Assembly (NCBI GenBank): GCA_945890645.1 | Contig: CAMDCV010000003.1 | Span: 106,822 to 170,821, forward strand | Length of the DNA stretch: 64,000 nt | Direction: 5' to 3' | Origin: Akkermansia muciniphila | GTDB lineage: Bacteria > Verrucomicrobiota > Verrucomicrobiia > Verrucomicrobiales > Akkermansiaceae | Part shown: piece by piece, positions 8,501 through 17,305 of the stretch | Layout of the letters: the number at the start of each line of letters is the position of its first letter | Numbering within the stretch: position 1 is the first letter of the stretch | Notes under the pieces: generated by a model | What the model was told of the DNA's origin: nothing | What the model saw: the letters and a program-made list of their open reading frames with translations, nothing else | The model's database searches: none | Made by a program: the position numbers and the translations under genes

Positions 8501-10842
8501 TCTCTGATTTGGAAAGTGGCCGGGATCTCACAGTGGCATTGGGGACGGATAATGCGGATCTTGTGGATCCATCCAATACCATGCATGGGAGAAGTGGGCC
8601 GTATCTGGATTTCACTGTGTTCTTTGAACCGAGCGAATGGGGACTGGTAACCGTTACAGGGGTGGCATATGATGATATGGGTTCATCGAGCAGTTCGTTT
8701 GCCATCAAAGTTTTGCCCGAAAGCAATCTCTCGCCCACGAATATCTTGCTGGCTCCGGCATCGGTGATGGAAAACCAAGCACCGGGTACCTTAGTTGGCT
8801 ACTTGAGCGCCACGGATGCGAATGCGTGGGATAGTTTCACCTTCGAATTGGTATCGGGCGCTGGTGATGCGAACAACGCTTCGTTTTTCATCGATGGCAA
8901 TTCCTTAAAAACCACGGGGCCGCTCGATCACGAGGCTGGGCCAGTGGTGAGCATTCGCGTAAGGGTAACGGATTTTGCAGAGGACACTTACGAAAAGAAT
9001 CTTCACATCCAAGTGCAGGACCAAAAGGGTATTCCCATCGATTTCACTAGAGCGACCGGTGAGGGGCAGTCGTTGGCATTTTCCGCCGCTGATTTCATTG
9101 ATCACTTTGCTCTCACGGATGGTGGTGCCTTGCGTGGCATTCGTCTCGATGGGATGCCGGGAGATGGGACGCTGCATCACAAACTATTTCGTCGTGAGAT
9201 CGACACGGCGGCTACGGCTATTTCCTTCGCGATGCCCGGTGATGTGAATGGCGATGGGCGCGTGGACATCGTGGCCTTGAACGCGGGGGCTGGGCAGTTG
9301 GTATGGTATGAAAATACGGGCACGAGCACTCCGGTGTTCACGAAACGAATCATCGCTAACGGCTTGGTCGATCCGAAGGACCTCGTGCTCAGCGACATCG
9401 ATGCCGATGGCGATCGCGACATCGTGGTGGCGGTCAATGGGGACAATAAAATTTTAGGTTATCGCAACTCCGGCGGGTCACTGCCTTCGTTCGTAGGCTT
9501 TACCGTTTTTTCAGGAGCGGGCGGTGTTTCGGCAGTCGCGGCATTGGATGTGGATAATGACGGTGACAGAGACCTCGTCAGCACCCATCCGCTGAATCAT
9601 ACGGTGATGATTCACACCAACGATGGCATGTCGCCACCAGGATTCATCTCCGCCGCACTTTCCACCACGGAAAACGGCGCGGCGGATGTGATGGCTCGCG
9701 ATGTAGATCTGGACGGTGACATCGATTTGGTCGTAGCCGCGGCAACAGCGGGTGAAGTCGTATGGTTTGAAAAAGTAGGACCATCGTTCAATCGCTTCTC
9801 GTTAGCTGGAGGACTGAACGTGCCACGCTCGATTGATATGGCCGACATTGATGGCGATGGCCGCCAAGACCTCGTGCTGGGCACTGAGGGCGATCATACC
9901 GTGCGTTGGTTTAAGAACATGCCGCCCGCCAGCAGCGGCATGCCGCCGGCTTTTGTGGGTCATGTCGTTTCTACAACTGTCGGCTCGGTTTCGCGAGTGC
10001 GTGCAGCGGATTATAGTGGCGATGGTGTGCCCGATATTTTGGCATGCGCGCCATTGGATGGTGAGATCCATCTGCACCGGACTTTTCGCAGCAGTTCAGT
10101 AATTTTTACGCATGACTTTCTCGACCGCACGGCAGATGGGGCCTCGTCGGTGGATGTGGCAGATTTTAATTTGAATGGCATGCCGGATATCGTCGCGTCG
10201 CACGCCGGAACGAACACACTGGCGTGGTATGAAGATGAACGTTTGTTGTCATCCGGCGATGAAGTGGATATCGATGTGATGCATCGTCTGCGCTATCAAC
10301 CGCGCACTGGCTTCAGCGGTATCGATTCATTCGGATGGTCCGGCGATGATGGCACGGGTTGGTCTTTCCTTTCGGCTTCGGTGAATATTCGCGTGTTTCA
10401 CTCGCAGTATTGGGACTGGTTGTTGGATGTGTTTGGCGAAGCGGTGGTGTCGGATTATTCCCAGTATGATGCCGTTTGGTCACTAAGTGCAGACCCCGAT
10501 CAAGATGGTCTTAACAATTTGATGGAATATGCCATGGGAGGCATCCCCACCAACCCTTCTGATTTGGGCATTCCCCAACGAGTGTGGATTAATGATGTAG
10601 CAGGCGTATCGCGCTCTCATCTGATCCATGGCGCGCGCAATGATCCGCACTTGGTATACACTCCCGAAGTTAGCACCGACCTAAAAACGTGGAGACGTGG
10701 ACCTACAGCCCTGCAAGCCATTAACCCCGATCAAGCCACTTCCCACCCCGATCTGTTTCTGAAAATGTGGCGCCATACCTTGCCTGTCGATGCCACGACG
10801 CCCTCTGCATTTTTCCGAGTCATGATCGAAATGCTGCCGTGA
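5584..10842 (+). CDS. giant secreted beta-propeller / cadherin-like / FG-GAP repeat protein
   Basis: About 1752 residues from the ATG at 5584, chosen because it opens a clean signal peptide (MKAFIQLFRLVLLLTPLCLRA); GAGGAA lies about 13 bases upstream. Residues about 20-940 carry many PD40/TolB-like propeller blades (FSANGDYLVAMGADG, ISPDGSNVAIVSS, LSPDGAYIFF). Residues about 1048-1145 are a cadherin-like domain (SVMENQAPGTLVGYLSATD). Residues about 1215-1550 hold VCBS/FG-GAP calcium repeats (DVNGDGRVDIV, DIDADGDRDIV, DVDNDGDRDLV, DIDGDGRQDLV). A C-terminal DPDQDGLNNLMEYA loop and a YTPEVSTDLKTW...FFRV module close the protein. The segment at about 6.3-7.9 kb is much richer in A+T than its flanks. 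Likely exported and calcium-dependent; the binding target is not evident. Confidence 0.8.
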   Translation: MKAFIQLFRLVLLLTPLCLRADVEWDSVFSTAAPVENSFGIPILHHPTSPIAVYATGARTGDDDPYESIVAVRTDTGVVTRWLHSGEAFVTSGDNAPKFSANGDYLVAMGADGSLWSVQTSSGMATQLTSECESFAISGDGLYVAYIADGMAISRALAGGAEINLLPLAYRTGGGEALAIESTSGSGLFVMLLSKGVSTAVSTLYRVHGSSAGFTNLTTNTDSIGQWEVNSTGSHAVYRTRSSCGSVNLNGVPSEVVLYSGLTSYHRFDISPDGSNVAIVSSTSSPKNIQMVAITGGTPTDLITSNHPRYISDDFGIHFSKDGLYLYYFEYELCSVPTSGGSHLQLGVGGWGSYDPYLQLGYSNHHILIYGSSYDHKLISVDMSDGTSTVLSQPSLSDAAIGTFLIAEDGQSVYYPNDELVAGQTDIFQVAVDGSTKIRVSTDALHEVSRMIESGDGASIVGNSADTVMKFTVGVPESASLVSVNAPTNHLYKTFEKLSPDGAYIFFKTDVPDAESKILKCHLSLVSRASGSSIDLTDEPIYDLGDEYEMAQFTSDSQWIVFLKTEDYTSYYLINGFVAYRISDGLRIEIDDSLDNFETIFSNRNYFKITPSGDAVVYRDSSGKIYRFDLDGISTEPVQIGEYIGSVNSFTFSPAGDEILLSYYGHTSRIMLDGSESTIVTEEILNGVTYSADGSSIFYCIHDDLYKYIITDGTVSFLATLPGRCEEITTTESGKLIIETILGYYVVSPTDGSYLLLHNYDVGDAIIDGKNWVTCDGDSLFVFYAEDASGALGLYKVPMTGGTPALISRTLPLGGKITDVQISPANTFLVYRADVNADQRFELFCVDVASGSDWRVNQLLTGAADVRSDWILASDNHLLYRADPTRAGFPRLYGVSFIDRQITDFTTPAWNPNSRVNGLFATSTDGQFAVVDGDPTGTLTHGLHSVWANPEIDILPDREFLVGEHYLNDHFTISDLESGRDLTVALGTDNADLVDPSNTMHGRSGPYLDFTVFFEPSEWGLVTVTGVAYDDMGSSSSSFAIKVLPESNLSPTNILLAPASVMENQAPGTLVGYLSATDANAWDSFTFELVSGAGDANNASFFIDGNSLKTTGPLDHEAGPVVSIRVRVTDFAEDTYEKNLHIQVQDQKGIPIDFTRATGEGQSLAFSAADFIDHFALTDGGALRGIRLDGMPGDGTLHHKLFRREIDTAATAISFAMPGDVNGDGRVDIVALNAGAGQLVWYENTGTSTPVFTKRIIANGLVDPKDLVLSDIDADGDRDIVVAVNGDNKILGYRNSGGSLPSFVGFTVFSGAGGVSAVAALDVDNDGDRDLVSTHPLNHTVMIHTNDGMSPPGFISAALSTTENGAADVMARDVDLDGDIDLVVAAATAGEVVWFEKVGPSFNRFSLAGGLNVPRSIDMADIDGDGRQDLVLGTEGDHTVRWFKNMPPASSGMPPAFVGHVVSTTVGSVSRVRAADYSGDGVPDILACAPLDGEIHLHRTFRSSSVIFTHDFLDRTADGASSVDVADFNLNGMPDIVASHAGTNTLAWYEDERLLSSGDEVDIDVMHRLRYQPRTGFSGIDSFGWSGDDGTGWSFLSASVNIRVFHSQYWDWLLDVFGEAVVSDYSQYDAVWSLSADPDQDGLNNLMEYAMGGIPTNPSDLGIPQRVWINDVAGVSRSHLIHGARNDPHLVYTPEVSTDLKTWRRGPTALQAINPDQATSHPDLFLKMWRHTLPVDATTPSAFFRVMIEMLP

Positions 10843-10871
10843 GATTTTATCATCTTATTGGATGATTCAGT

Positions 10872-12320
10872 TTACAAACCAAAGTCCGCGTAGTTGAGGA
10901 AAAAGCCTTCGTTTTCTAGGGCATCGATGGGGGCTTCTTGGGGTTGGTAGGTAACGCTGAAAAAGGCTCGGCTTTCGTTGGGGGCTTGGTGGGAAAAGGG
11001 ATCGCCGGTGCCGTTGGTCCAGCCGCCTAGGGGCATCCAGTCGTTTTGCAGGGTGAGGCTTTTCATCAAGCGATACGACAAGCGCTGGCGCGTGCTCCAT
11101 TCGATTTCGAAGGGGTTGGGGATGGCAGGGTCGTGGGTAATGGTGACGGCGGGTGGCGGGCGCAGGGAAAAGTCGAGCCAGCGCAGGACTTGTTGGCGGG
11201 CGAGTCGGCGCGCTTTTTGATCGGGGCTTTCGTCTGCCGTGTCCCAGTCGAGTGGATCGGCGAGACCAACGGAACCGAGATCAAATGAATGCCCCACGCG
11301 CTCACCGGGGGCATGAACGGCGGTGCGATTGAAAATGTAGTGACGCAGAATGGGGTTCGGTAGGTCGAGAGTTGCGGCCTGTGCGGCAGAGGCGAGCACT
11401 TGTTTGATGGGAAAAACACTACCGGTGATGGGATCGGAGTCGTGATCGGAGATGCCCATGAGGGAGTCATCGGTGCCGTGAAAAAGAATGGCCTTTGTGC
11501 GACGGTCGAGCATGTAGCGACCGGCGACGGTGGTCGATGCTTGGCCATGATAGGCGAAGTGAGAGCCGCCGCCGTAGTAGAAGGCGCAGAATTTTGGGAT
11601 GGGAAGATGATGGGGAATGCGCACTGGCGATGGCACAGCGAACTTGATCGTTTGGGCATTCGGCGCTATGTAATCGACGTCGTAATTTCCACGATCCACT
11701 GAGACATCCACGAGCGCATTCATGCCGGTCTGCGCACCGTGGGAAAACCCGATCATCGCGATGTTTTGTCGGTCGATGTCAGGTCGCGAAACTAGATAAG
11801 TGAGCGCGGCCACTACGTCCTTGGGGCGTTCGTAATTCGGCGAGCACGCGGCATCGTCAAGGGCCGGGTTGCTATGCGGACGCTTGCCCTCAAAACTACC
11901 GGTGATACCGCGCGGATGAAAACTATCAGGGAAAAGGCATGCATATCCCTCGGTGACAAGTAGATTTCCCCAATCGCGAAACTGCGAGGCTGGGGCATTA
12001 TTGACCGTGATGTTGGGCGGCAAAACGTTGTTCGGCCATAAGCCGCCAGAGCCATGTAAAAACAACACGGTTGGATACGGGCCGGGTCCATGGACGAGCG
12101 GGTCAGGCAAATAGAGGCGCGCTATGAGAGTCATACGTTCTTCGTCGTCCGGATAGCCGGGAGTCGCTATGAGTGCGGCGGTGGGCGTAGGAATTTCCTC
12201 CGGCATCAAGCTCTCCGGCATATCATAAAACACCGTCTCGATCACAGGGTCGGCATAACTCGCAGGGATGAGCAGCAAAAACCACAACACGTTGTTCCGC
12301 CAGAGGTGGAGAAATTTCAT
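10872..12320 (-). CDS. secreted alpha/beta hydrolase (dienelactone hydrolase-like)
   Basis: 482 residues. The signal peptide is residues 1-23 (hydrophobic core VLWFLLLIPASYA). The alpha/beta-hydrolase landmarks are in order: oxyanion loop FLHGSGG (87-93), nucleophile elbow GFSHG with Ser193, acid candidate in FHGTDDS (Asp284/285) and His344 in RVGHSFD. The family cleaves esters or lactones; the substrate cannot be read from the sequence. After about residue 390 there is an extra domain (LSYRLMKSLTLQNDW ... AFFSV) that matches a module found in other secreted proteins here. Convergent with the giant secreted gene; a short hairpin at 10849-10866 (ATCATC/GATGAT) lies between them but has no T-run. 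Confidence 0.85.
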   Translation of the reverse strand: MKFLHLWRNNVLWFLLLIPASYADPVIETVFYDMPESLMPEEIPTPTAALIATPGYPDDEERMTLIARLYLPDPLVHGPGPYPTVLFLHGSGGLWPNNVLPPNITVNNAPASQFRDWGNLLVTEGYACLFPDSFHPRGITGSFEGKRPHSNPALDDAACSPNYERPKDVVAALTYLVSRPDIDRQNIAMIGFSHGAQTGMNALVDVSVDRGNYDVDYIAPNAQTIKFAVPSPVRIPHHLPIPKFCAFYYGGGSHFAYHGQASTTVAGRYMLDRRTKAILFHGTDDSLMGISDHDSDPITGSVFPIKQVLASAAQAATLDLPNPILRHYIFNRTAVHAPGERVGHSFDLGSVGLADPLDWDTADESPDQKARRLARQQVLRWLDFSLRPPPAVTITHDPAIPNPFEIEWSTRQRLSYRLMKSLTLQNDWMPLGGWTNGTGDPFSHQAPNESRAFFSVTYQPQEAPIDALENEGFFLNYADFGL

Positions 12321-12439
12321 ACCCTATTTCTTAGAAAAAATCATCCGAGATTCCAGAAAAAAGAGCCTGCCATTTCGTTTGGTGACAAAACGTTCAGTGT
12401 AACTCGATTGACAAAATTTCACATCACTACTTCACTATC

Positions 12440-12916
12440 ATGATGAATCAATCAGGAATACCCGACGGTTATCACACACTCACTCCATCCTTGAATTTGC
12501 GTGGAGCGAACGAGGCACTTGCCTTTTACAAGAGCGCGTTCAATGCCATAGAGCGCTTTCGCATGCCGGATCCTTCAGGCGGTGTGATGCACGGAGAATT
12601 TCAGATCGGCGACTCGATTGTGATGTTCTGCGATGAAGACGCCACGTGGGGAGCATTGAGTCCACAATCGGTCGGTGGCTGCCCGCTCAGTCTTAACCTC
12701 TATGTGCCGGATTGTGATGCTCTCACCGCCCAAGCCGTGGCCGCCGGGGCGGAAATGCTGCGCCCCCCGACCACTTACCCGTGGGGCGAGCGAAGTGCCA
12801 TGGTATGCGATCCTTTCGGTTACCGTTGGGCAATTTGCACGCACATTGAGGAAGTTTCACCGGAGGAAATTCAACGCCGCATGGCAACATGGAATCCTGA
12901 AACGGGAGAGTGGTAA
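12440..12916 (+). CDS. VOC-superfamily (PhnB/glyoxalase-like) protein
   Basis: 158 residues, one VOC fold of two beta-alpha-beta-beta-beta units. Typical pieces are PSLNLRGANEALAFYKSAF near the N-terminus, MHGEFQIGDSIVMFCDE in the middle and PWGERSAMVCDPFGYRWAI near the end. This is the PhnB-like branch often annotated as glyoxalase or bleomycin-resistance-like; the real substrate is usually unknown. A second ATG three bases downstream could be the start. A TTGACA lies at 12408-12413 but no convincing -10 box follows at the right distance. Divergent from the hydrolase gene. A related VOC gene lies at 46290 in the sigma-factor operon. Confidence 0.85.
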   Translation: MMNQSGIPDGYHTLTPSLNLRGANEALAFYKSAFNAIERFRMPDPSGGVMHGEFQIGDSIVMFCDEDATWGALSPQSVGGCPLSLNLYVPDCDALTAQAVAAGAEMLRPPTTYPWGERSAMVCDPFGYRWAICTHIEEVSPEEIQRRMATWNPETGEW

Positions 12917-12975
12917 TCACGCGAATCAGGCAACGAGGGGTTGTGAAACACCATTTCTGTTCTCAGACTGCTTCC

Positions 12976-14397
12976 TCAAACTAGCATTCCCAGTGGGGCT
13001 TCGGTTCCGGTAATACTATGGAAGTAGTGGAAGTTAGGGAGAATCAGAGGGAGTTGATTGCGTGATACTCCAAGCCACAAAGCGAGTTCGGCGAAAAATG
13101 TGTCGCAGCTCGTAGTCGGGATGAAACGACCGCGTCCGGTATCAAGAGGGTTCACTTCGGGACCGCTTTCGGGGTTGGTGAGGAGAGAGGGGTATTGACC
13201 AAAAATTCGTCTCCCTTGTACGCCACCACCGACGACAAGTTGGTTGCCGCCCCAGGCGTGATCACTGCCACGGCCATTGCTGGTAAGCGTGCGACCAAAG
13301 TCTGACCCGGTGAAAAGACAGACTTGATCTTGTAAGCCCATGGCTACCATGGCGGCATGGAAGGCCCCAATCGCCGCGCTGACTTCGGGGAGCATCGCGC
13401 CTTGTGTAGTGAGGACTTCGTCGTGATGATCCCAGCCGCCGCGTTGGACAAAAAATGTTTGCCGCACGGCACCGAGCGCGTTGCGACCTTGGATGGTGCG
13501 CGCGATCATCGCGAGCCGATTGCCGATGTAAGTGTTAGGAAATGTGATGCCCGCAGGCAGTGCGGGTGCGCTGGCTGCTGCGAAGACTTGATAGGCATCG
13601 AGTGCTTGTTTTTTTCGTTGGTTAAACGTTTGCGAAAGAAGGTTGTTGTATTGTTGTGCGAGCTGCGAATCGACGGCAGAGGACATGGCATTTTGCAAAT
13701 CCTGGTATTGTTGCCACGCGGCGTTGTAGCCGCTGAGTGCGACGGCACCTGAGGGCGTGATGCTGTATTCGGCGACGTCGTTTCCGGTTTGCCAGACATT
13801 CGAGCCATCGAGTGATATTTGCATGGGCACTACTTGGCTGCTGTTGGTATCGCGCAGGATATCGGCCATTTTGCCACCCCAGCCGATACCGCTGCGGGCG
13901 TGGGGAACACTGGTTTGCCATTGCTCGATTTGGTCGCTGTGCGAATAGAGTCCGAGCGGCAGGCGCTTGAGGTTCTGCGCGACTTGCGTGCGGTTCGCTA
14001 CTGGCTCGATGAGTGTGCCGACGTTAGCCACAAAGGACGCGTGACCATTTTCAAAAAGCGACGCGACCTCTGGCATGCCGCCGTGGACGTAGTAGCCTGG
14101 CTGGCCGATGGGATTGATCGCGATCAGTTCCTCGGGAGGGAGCGCGAGGTCTGCGCGAGCCGTGGTATATTGCGCATAAGCAGAGGTTTCACGCGGGACG
14201 AGCATGTTGAAGGAATCATTGCCACCGGCGAGGAAGAGGCAAACGAGTGCGCGGTATTCTCCGGCCGCAGGGACGCTTGCATTGGCAATGCCTTGGCTGA
14301 GGCGAAGATTGAGCAGGGTGTTCAGGATCGATACCGAACTGATGGCGGCACAACTGCTCTGTTTGAGAAAGCCACGGCGTGAGATGGTTGAGTTCAT
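12976..14397 (-). CDS. DUF1501 family protein (Tat-exported)
   Basis: 473 residues from the ATG at 14397, which lies one base after the stop of the DUF1800 gene (TAA-C-ATG). The frame extends further upstream inside that gene, but only this start gives the twin-arginine leader (ISRRGFLKQSS). The DUF1501 features are present: VCLFLAGGNDSFNMLVP early, and FTGSDFGRTLTSNGRGSDH followed by AWGGNQLVVGGGV late. The family has an alkaline-phosphatase/sulfatase-like fold and is almost always encoded beside DUF1800. Its role is unestablished; Tat export suggests that it folds, perhaps with a cofactor, before leaving the cytoplasm (inference). Confidence 0.92.
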   Translation of the reverse strand: MNSTISRRGFLKQSSCAAISSVSILNTLLNLRLSQGIANASVPAAGEYRALVCLFLAGGNDSFNMLVPRETSAYAQYTTARADLALPPEELIAINPIGQPGYYVHGGMPEVASLFENGHASFVANVGTLIEPVANRTQVAQNLKRLPLGLYSHSDQIEQWQTSVPHARSGIGWGGKMADILRDTNSSQVVPMQISLDGSNVWQTGNDVAEYSITPSGAVALSGYNAAWQQYQDLQNAMSSAVDSQLAQQYNNLLSQTFNQRKKQALDAYQVFAAASAPALPAGITFPNTYIGNRLAMIARTIQGRNALGAVRQTFFVQRGGWDHHDEVLTTQGAMLPEVSAAIGAFHAAMVAMGLQDQVCLFTGSDFGRTLTSNGRGSDHAWGGNQLVVGGGVQGRRIFGQYPSLLTNPESGPEVNPLDTGRGRFIPTTSCDTFFAELALWLGVSRNQLPLILPNFHYFHSITGTEAPLGMLV

Positions 14398-14398
14398 G

Positions 14399-17011
14399 TT
14401 AGCGGAGCACGTTGAATTCGGGGGAGGTGGTGATGAGATAAACGGCGAGGCGGAAGCGTTGTCGATGCCACTGCCATGTCGGTGGATTGATGCGCAGCAG
14501 AGCCTCGCGGATGATCTGAAATTGTTGAGGCGATAGTGTGCCTCCGGTGAGTGCGAGGTCGAGTCGGCGCAGCAGGGGATCAGGATCAAGCGCGGGTCCG
14601 GCAGGAACATCTTGCGCGATTTGCGCGACGGGAACGATGTAGGCGAGTTCTTCGTTAAGATTGAGCCGCACTGAATTTGCGGCAGTGCCGGAGCCTTGCA
14701 CATGAAGATCGTTAAGCGTGTGTTCCCAAAAATAATTGGCACCTGTTACTGCCGTGGTGGCATTGATGATTTGAAATTCTGGTGCCACTTTTTCTGCTTC
14801 CGTGAGCGCGCCTTGCGGACTGTGGGAGGGGAGGAAATAGTTGAAAACACTCGGCGCATTCAGCGGATCTTGGGCATGGGCGAGGTTCATTTGCGTGAGC
14901 ACATACCAACCACCAGTGGCGGAAGCATTGAACGCATGAGCGAAGTTGACCACTCGAAGTAATGGCTCGCGCAGTTTGCCCCATGTGGGATCATTCATCA
15001 TGGCGGGATCGCGTGCTTCGGGGTCGAGCAATACGGCTTTGATGACGGCTTTCATATCGCCGCGAACATTGCTGCCATTGTCCGCAAATTTCATCGCCAC
15101 GCGCTCCACGTAGGCATCACTGGGATTTGATGTGACAAAGCGTTGGATGAGTTGCTTGCCGAGAAAAGGGCCGACGTTCGGGTGATGAAATAGTTGATCA
15201 ATCGCGGCATTCACATCCGCGAGTCCTGCGGTTCCGGTGTTGCCTGGGCTGGGTGTGCGGGCGGGCAAGGCGAGGCCGAGAATCGTTTTAGCATCGCAGT
15301 CGTGCTGAGCATCCCACATCTTCATCGGCTGGGTGAAATCGCGCGGCCATAGCTGGAAGTTTGTATTGTTGCCAAAAGATACACCGGTGAAAACGCGGGC
15401 AAGTTCGGTGATGTCGTTGTTGTCGTAGGTGGGGATAGGCAGTCCTTCCGCGACCTCATTGCCAGCAGGATCAAGATCATCACCATCTGACAAATAGAGC
15501 GTGCCGTTCTCCTTCAATCGCCATAGGCCTATGGAAAAAAGCTGCATGATTTCGCGGGCGAAATTTTCATCGGGAAAGATATTGTTTGCCGCATCGGCCT
15601 TTACGTTGCCGAGGTGGGAAAGATAAATGCCCATCACCGGATGCATGGCGACGTCGTAGAGGAGATCGCGGAAATTTCCGAAGGAATGAGTGACAAGTCG
15701 ATCATAGTAATTGGCAAGGCCGATGCGCTCGACAGCGAGTGCCTCGGGTCGATCACTGACGACGAGAATTTCGCTCAGCGCAAATGCCAAACGCTGCCGC
15801 AGTGGATCGGGTAACTGCGATGTCGTGGCATCCGGGCGCAATTTCGGCACACCCATGACGCGGTTCCACCAGGCCACTTGCGTGGAGGCGCCATAAATTC
15901 CCAGACCCTGCCCATTGGTGGCTTGCCATTCGGTCCATGGTTGGAGTAATCCGATCGGACGGGTGAACTGATCCTCGATCCAAGCCTCATATCCCTGCGC
16001 CATCAATGCTTCCACATTTTCGGGAATTTCATCGGCATCATTCAAATCTTGATCCGGCCCAAACGAAGCCTGTACAAGAAATCGCGCAGCAGCTTTTGCC
16101 GATGGCAAGCTCGATGCCGTTTCGTTTTCTAACGTGACCGTGCCACTTGTGGTTGTGCCTAGCGAATAACCTGTTCCAGCGAGCGCGGTGACGATGATGG
16201 TTTCGGTGGTTTCCGCATCATTTGCATCGGCGATGGGTGTCAGTGCAATCGGCACTTCGCGCACACCGGCAGCGAAGAAAACAGAAGTCGAGGCACTGCT
16301 CGTGTAGTCCGTTACCAATGTGGCGGTGCCACCGAAGGAGAGCGAAACTGTTAGAGGCTTCAAACCACCACTGCGCCGCACCACTATCGTTGCCGGATCG
16401 GGCCAGCGCTCCGACATGACAGCATCTAGGACTGCTACGTTGATCGTGCTGATCGCATTCAAGCTTGCATTGATACGAGCGAGGTCAAGCGTATCGTTTC
16501 GATCGGTGCGGTTGGTGGAGGGATTGAAACCGAGCCAGCGTTCTTCTGCATCGTTGGCTCCATCGGTATCGGAATCGACATCATCGATCTTCAAACGCCA
16601 GAACTTTGATGGTTCTGCTGCGGGCAGCAGCAGAGAAACAGGTCCCGCCTGTTGCGCAATTTCTGTGGAGTCGGTGAACCAATCATTGAGCGACAAGTTT
16701 TGTGATGATTCGATACGGTAGCGTTTTCCAAGAATGCGCTTATAGCCTAATTGAAATTGTCCTGAAGTCGATGGAGCAAGAGAAAGGGCAGCGGAAGAAC
16801 TCGCGCTGAAAGGATCGGTGCCTGCCGCGCTTTCTTGCGCATTGCTGGCTCCGTCACCATCGGCATCGCCCGCTGCCGTGAGCGATTGCGCGTTGTAGAT
16901 GATTTCCCAAACATCATTGAGCCCATCACCATCAGCATCTATCGCGCTCACTGGTAGAGCCATGGCGAACAAAATTGCCATGATGATTGGGCGTGTACTT
17001 ATTTCCTTCAT
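14399..17011 (-). CDS. DUF1800 family secreted protein with Ca-binding loops and a Calx-beta-like domain
   Basis: 870 residues from the ATG at 17011, chosen for its signal peptide (IIMAILFAMALPVSA); an ATG at 17050 would add 13 residues. Residues about 25-65 hold two thrombospondin-3-like loops (DADGDGLNDVWE, GDADGDGASNAQ). A RYRIESSQNLSLNDW...FWRL module follows, then a Calx-beta-like domain (about 195-300). From about 320 to the end runs the DUF1800 domain (AARFLVQASFGPD, PIPTYDNNDITELARVFTG, PSVFNYFLPSHSPQG). It forms a two-gene unit with DUF1501 one base downstream. Such pairs are a hallmark of Planctomycetes and Verrucomicrobia; the function is unknown. Confidence 0.92.
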   Translation of the reverse strand: MKEISTRPIIMAILFAMALPVSAIDADGDGLNDVWEIIYNAQSLTAAGDADGDGASNAQESAAGTDPFSASSSAALSLAPSTSGQFQLGYKRILGKRYRIESSQNLSLNDWFTDSTEIAQQAGPVSLLLPAAEPSKFWRLKIDDVDSDTDGANDAEERWLGFNPSTNRTDRNDTLDLARINASLNAISTINVAVLDAVMSERWPDPATIVVRRSGGLKPLTVSLSFGGTATLVTDYTSSASTSVFFAAGVREVPIALTPIADANDAETTETIIVTALAGTGYSLGTTTSGTVTLENETASSLPSAKAAARFLVQASFGPDQDLNDADEIPENVEALMAQGYEAWIEDQFTRPIGLLQPWTEWQATNGQGLGIYGASTQVAWWNRVMGVPKLRPDATTSQLPDPLRQRLAFALSEILVVSDRPEALAVERIGLANYYDRLVTHSFGNFRDLLYDVAMHPVMGIYLSHLGNVKADAANNIFPDENFAREIMQLFSIGLWRLKENGTLYLSDGDDLDPAGNEVAEGLPIPTYDNNDITELARVFTGVSFGNNTNFQLWPRDFTQPMKMWDAQHDCDAKTILGLALPARTPSPGNTGTAGLADVNAAIDQLFHHPNVGPFLGKQLIQRFVTSNPSDAYVERVAMKFADNGSNVRGDMKAVIKAVLLDPEARDPAMMNDPTWGKLREPLLRVVNFAHAFNASATGGWYVLTQMNLAHAQDPLNAPSVFNYFLPSHSPQGALTEAEKVAPEFQIINATTAVTGANYFWEHTLNDLHVQGSGTAANSVRLNLNEELAYIVPVAQIAQDVPAGPALDPDPLLRRLDLALTGGTLSPQQFQIIREALLRINPPTWQWHRQRFRLAVYLITTSPEFNVLR

Positions 17012-17073
17012 GTTGTCGCTGGGTTTGCAATTCTCTTGTAAATGATTCAATAAAATGTTCGACGATTGTCAAG

Positions 17074-17305
17074 TCAGTTCGAGAGCGGTACGATGGCCAC
17101 GACCCGGAAAAATTTCTTCGGATTTCCTGGGTAGAAAATCACGCGGGTAGTGGTGGCGCCGGAATCAGGCGTTAAGAGTCCGAGTGAGGAATCGGTCCAT
17201 GGTGGGGTGAGGTCGTTTGAGTATTCGATCCGATACAAGCGCTTGGGGCTGCTGTTGAATGTGAGAGATGATTGGGGAATGCTAATGTCATGGCTGTGAG
17301 AAAAG
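17074..17305 (-). pseudogene. 3' remnant of a secreted-protein gene (beta module only)
   Basis: No start codon. Read on the minus strand in one open frame to the TGA at 17076-17074, the DNA encodes DISIPQSSLTF, then LYRIEYSNDLTPPWTDSSLG, LLTPDSGATTTRVIFY and KKFFRVVAI. This is the C-terminal module found at the ends of several secreted proteins in this window. The upstream part of that gene is gone: the frame runs straight into a sigma-factor fragment near 17295-17305. I read this as the tail left by a deletion. Confidence 0.7.

Noticed and set aside
10849..10866. Hairpin between the giant secreted gene and the hydrolase as a terminator
   Set aside because: The 6-bp stem has no T-run on either strand; too weak to call.
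12408..12438. Sigma70 promoter before the VOC gene at 12440
   Set aside because: TTGACA is present, but the nearest -10-like box needs a 19-base spacer and almost touches the start codon.
14398..14742. Extended N-terminus of the DUF1501 protein
   Set aside because: The extra 115 codons overlap the DUF1800 gene and look random; the twin-arginine leader starts only at 14397.
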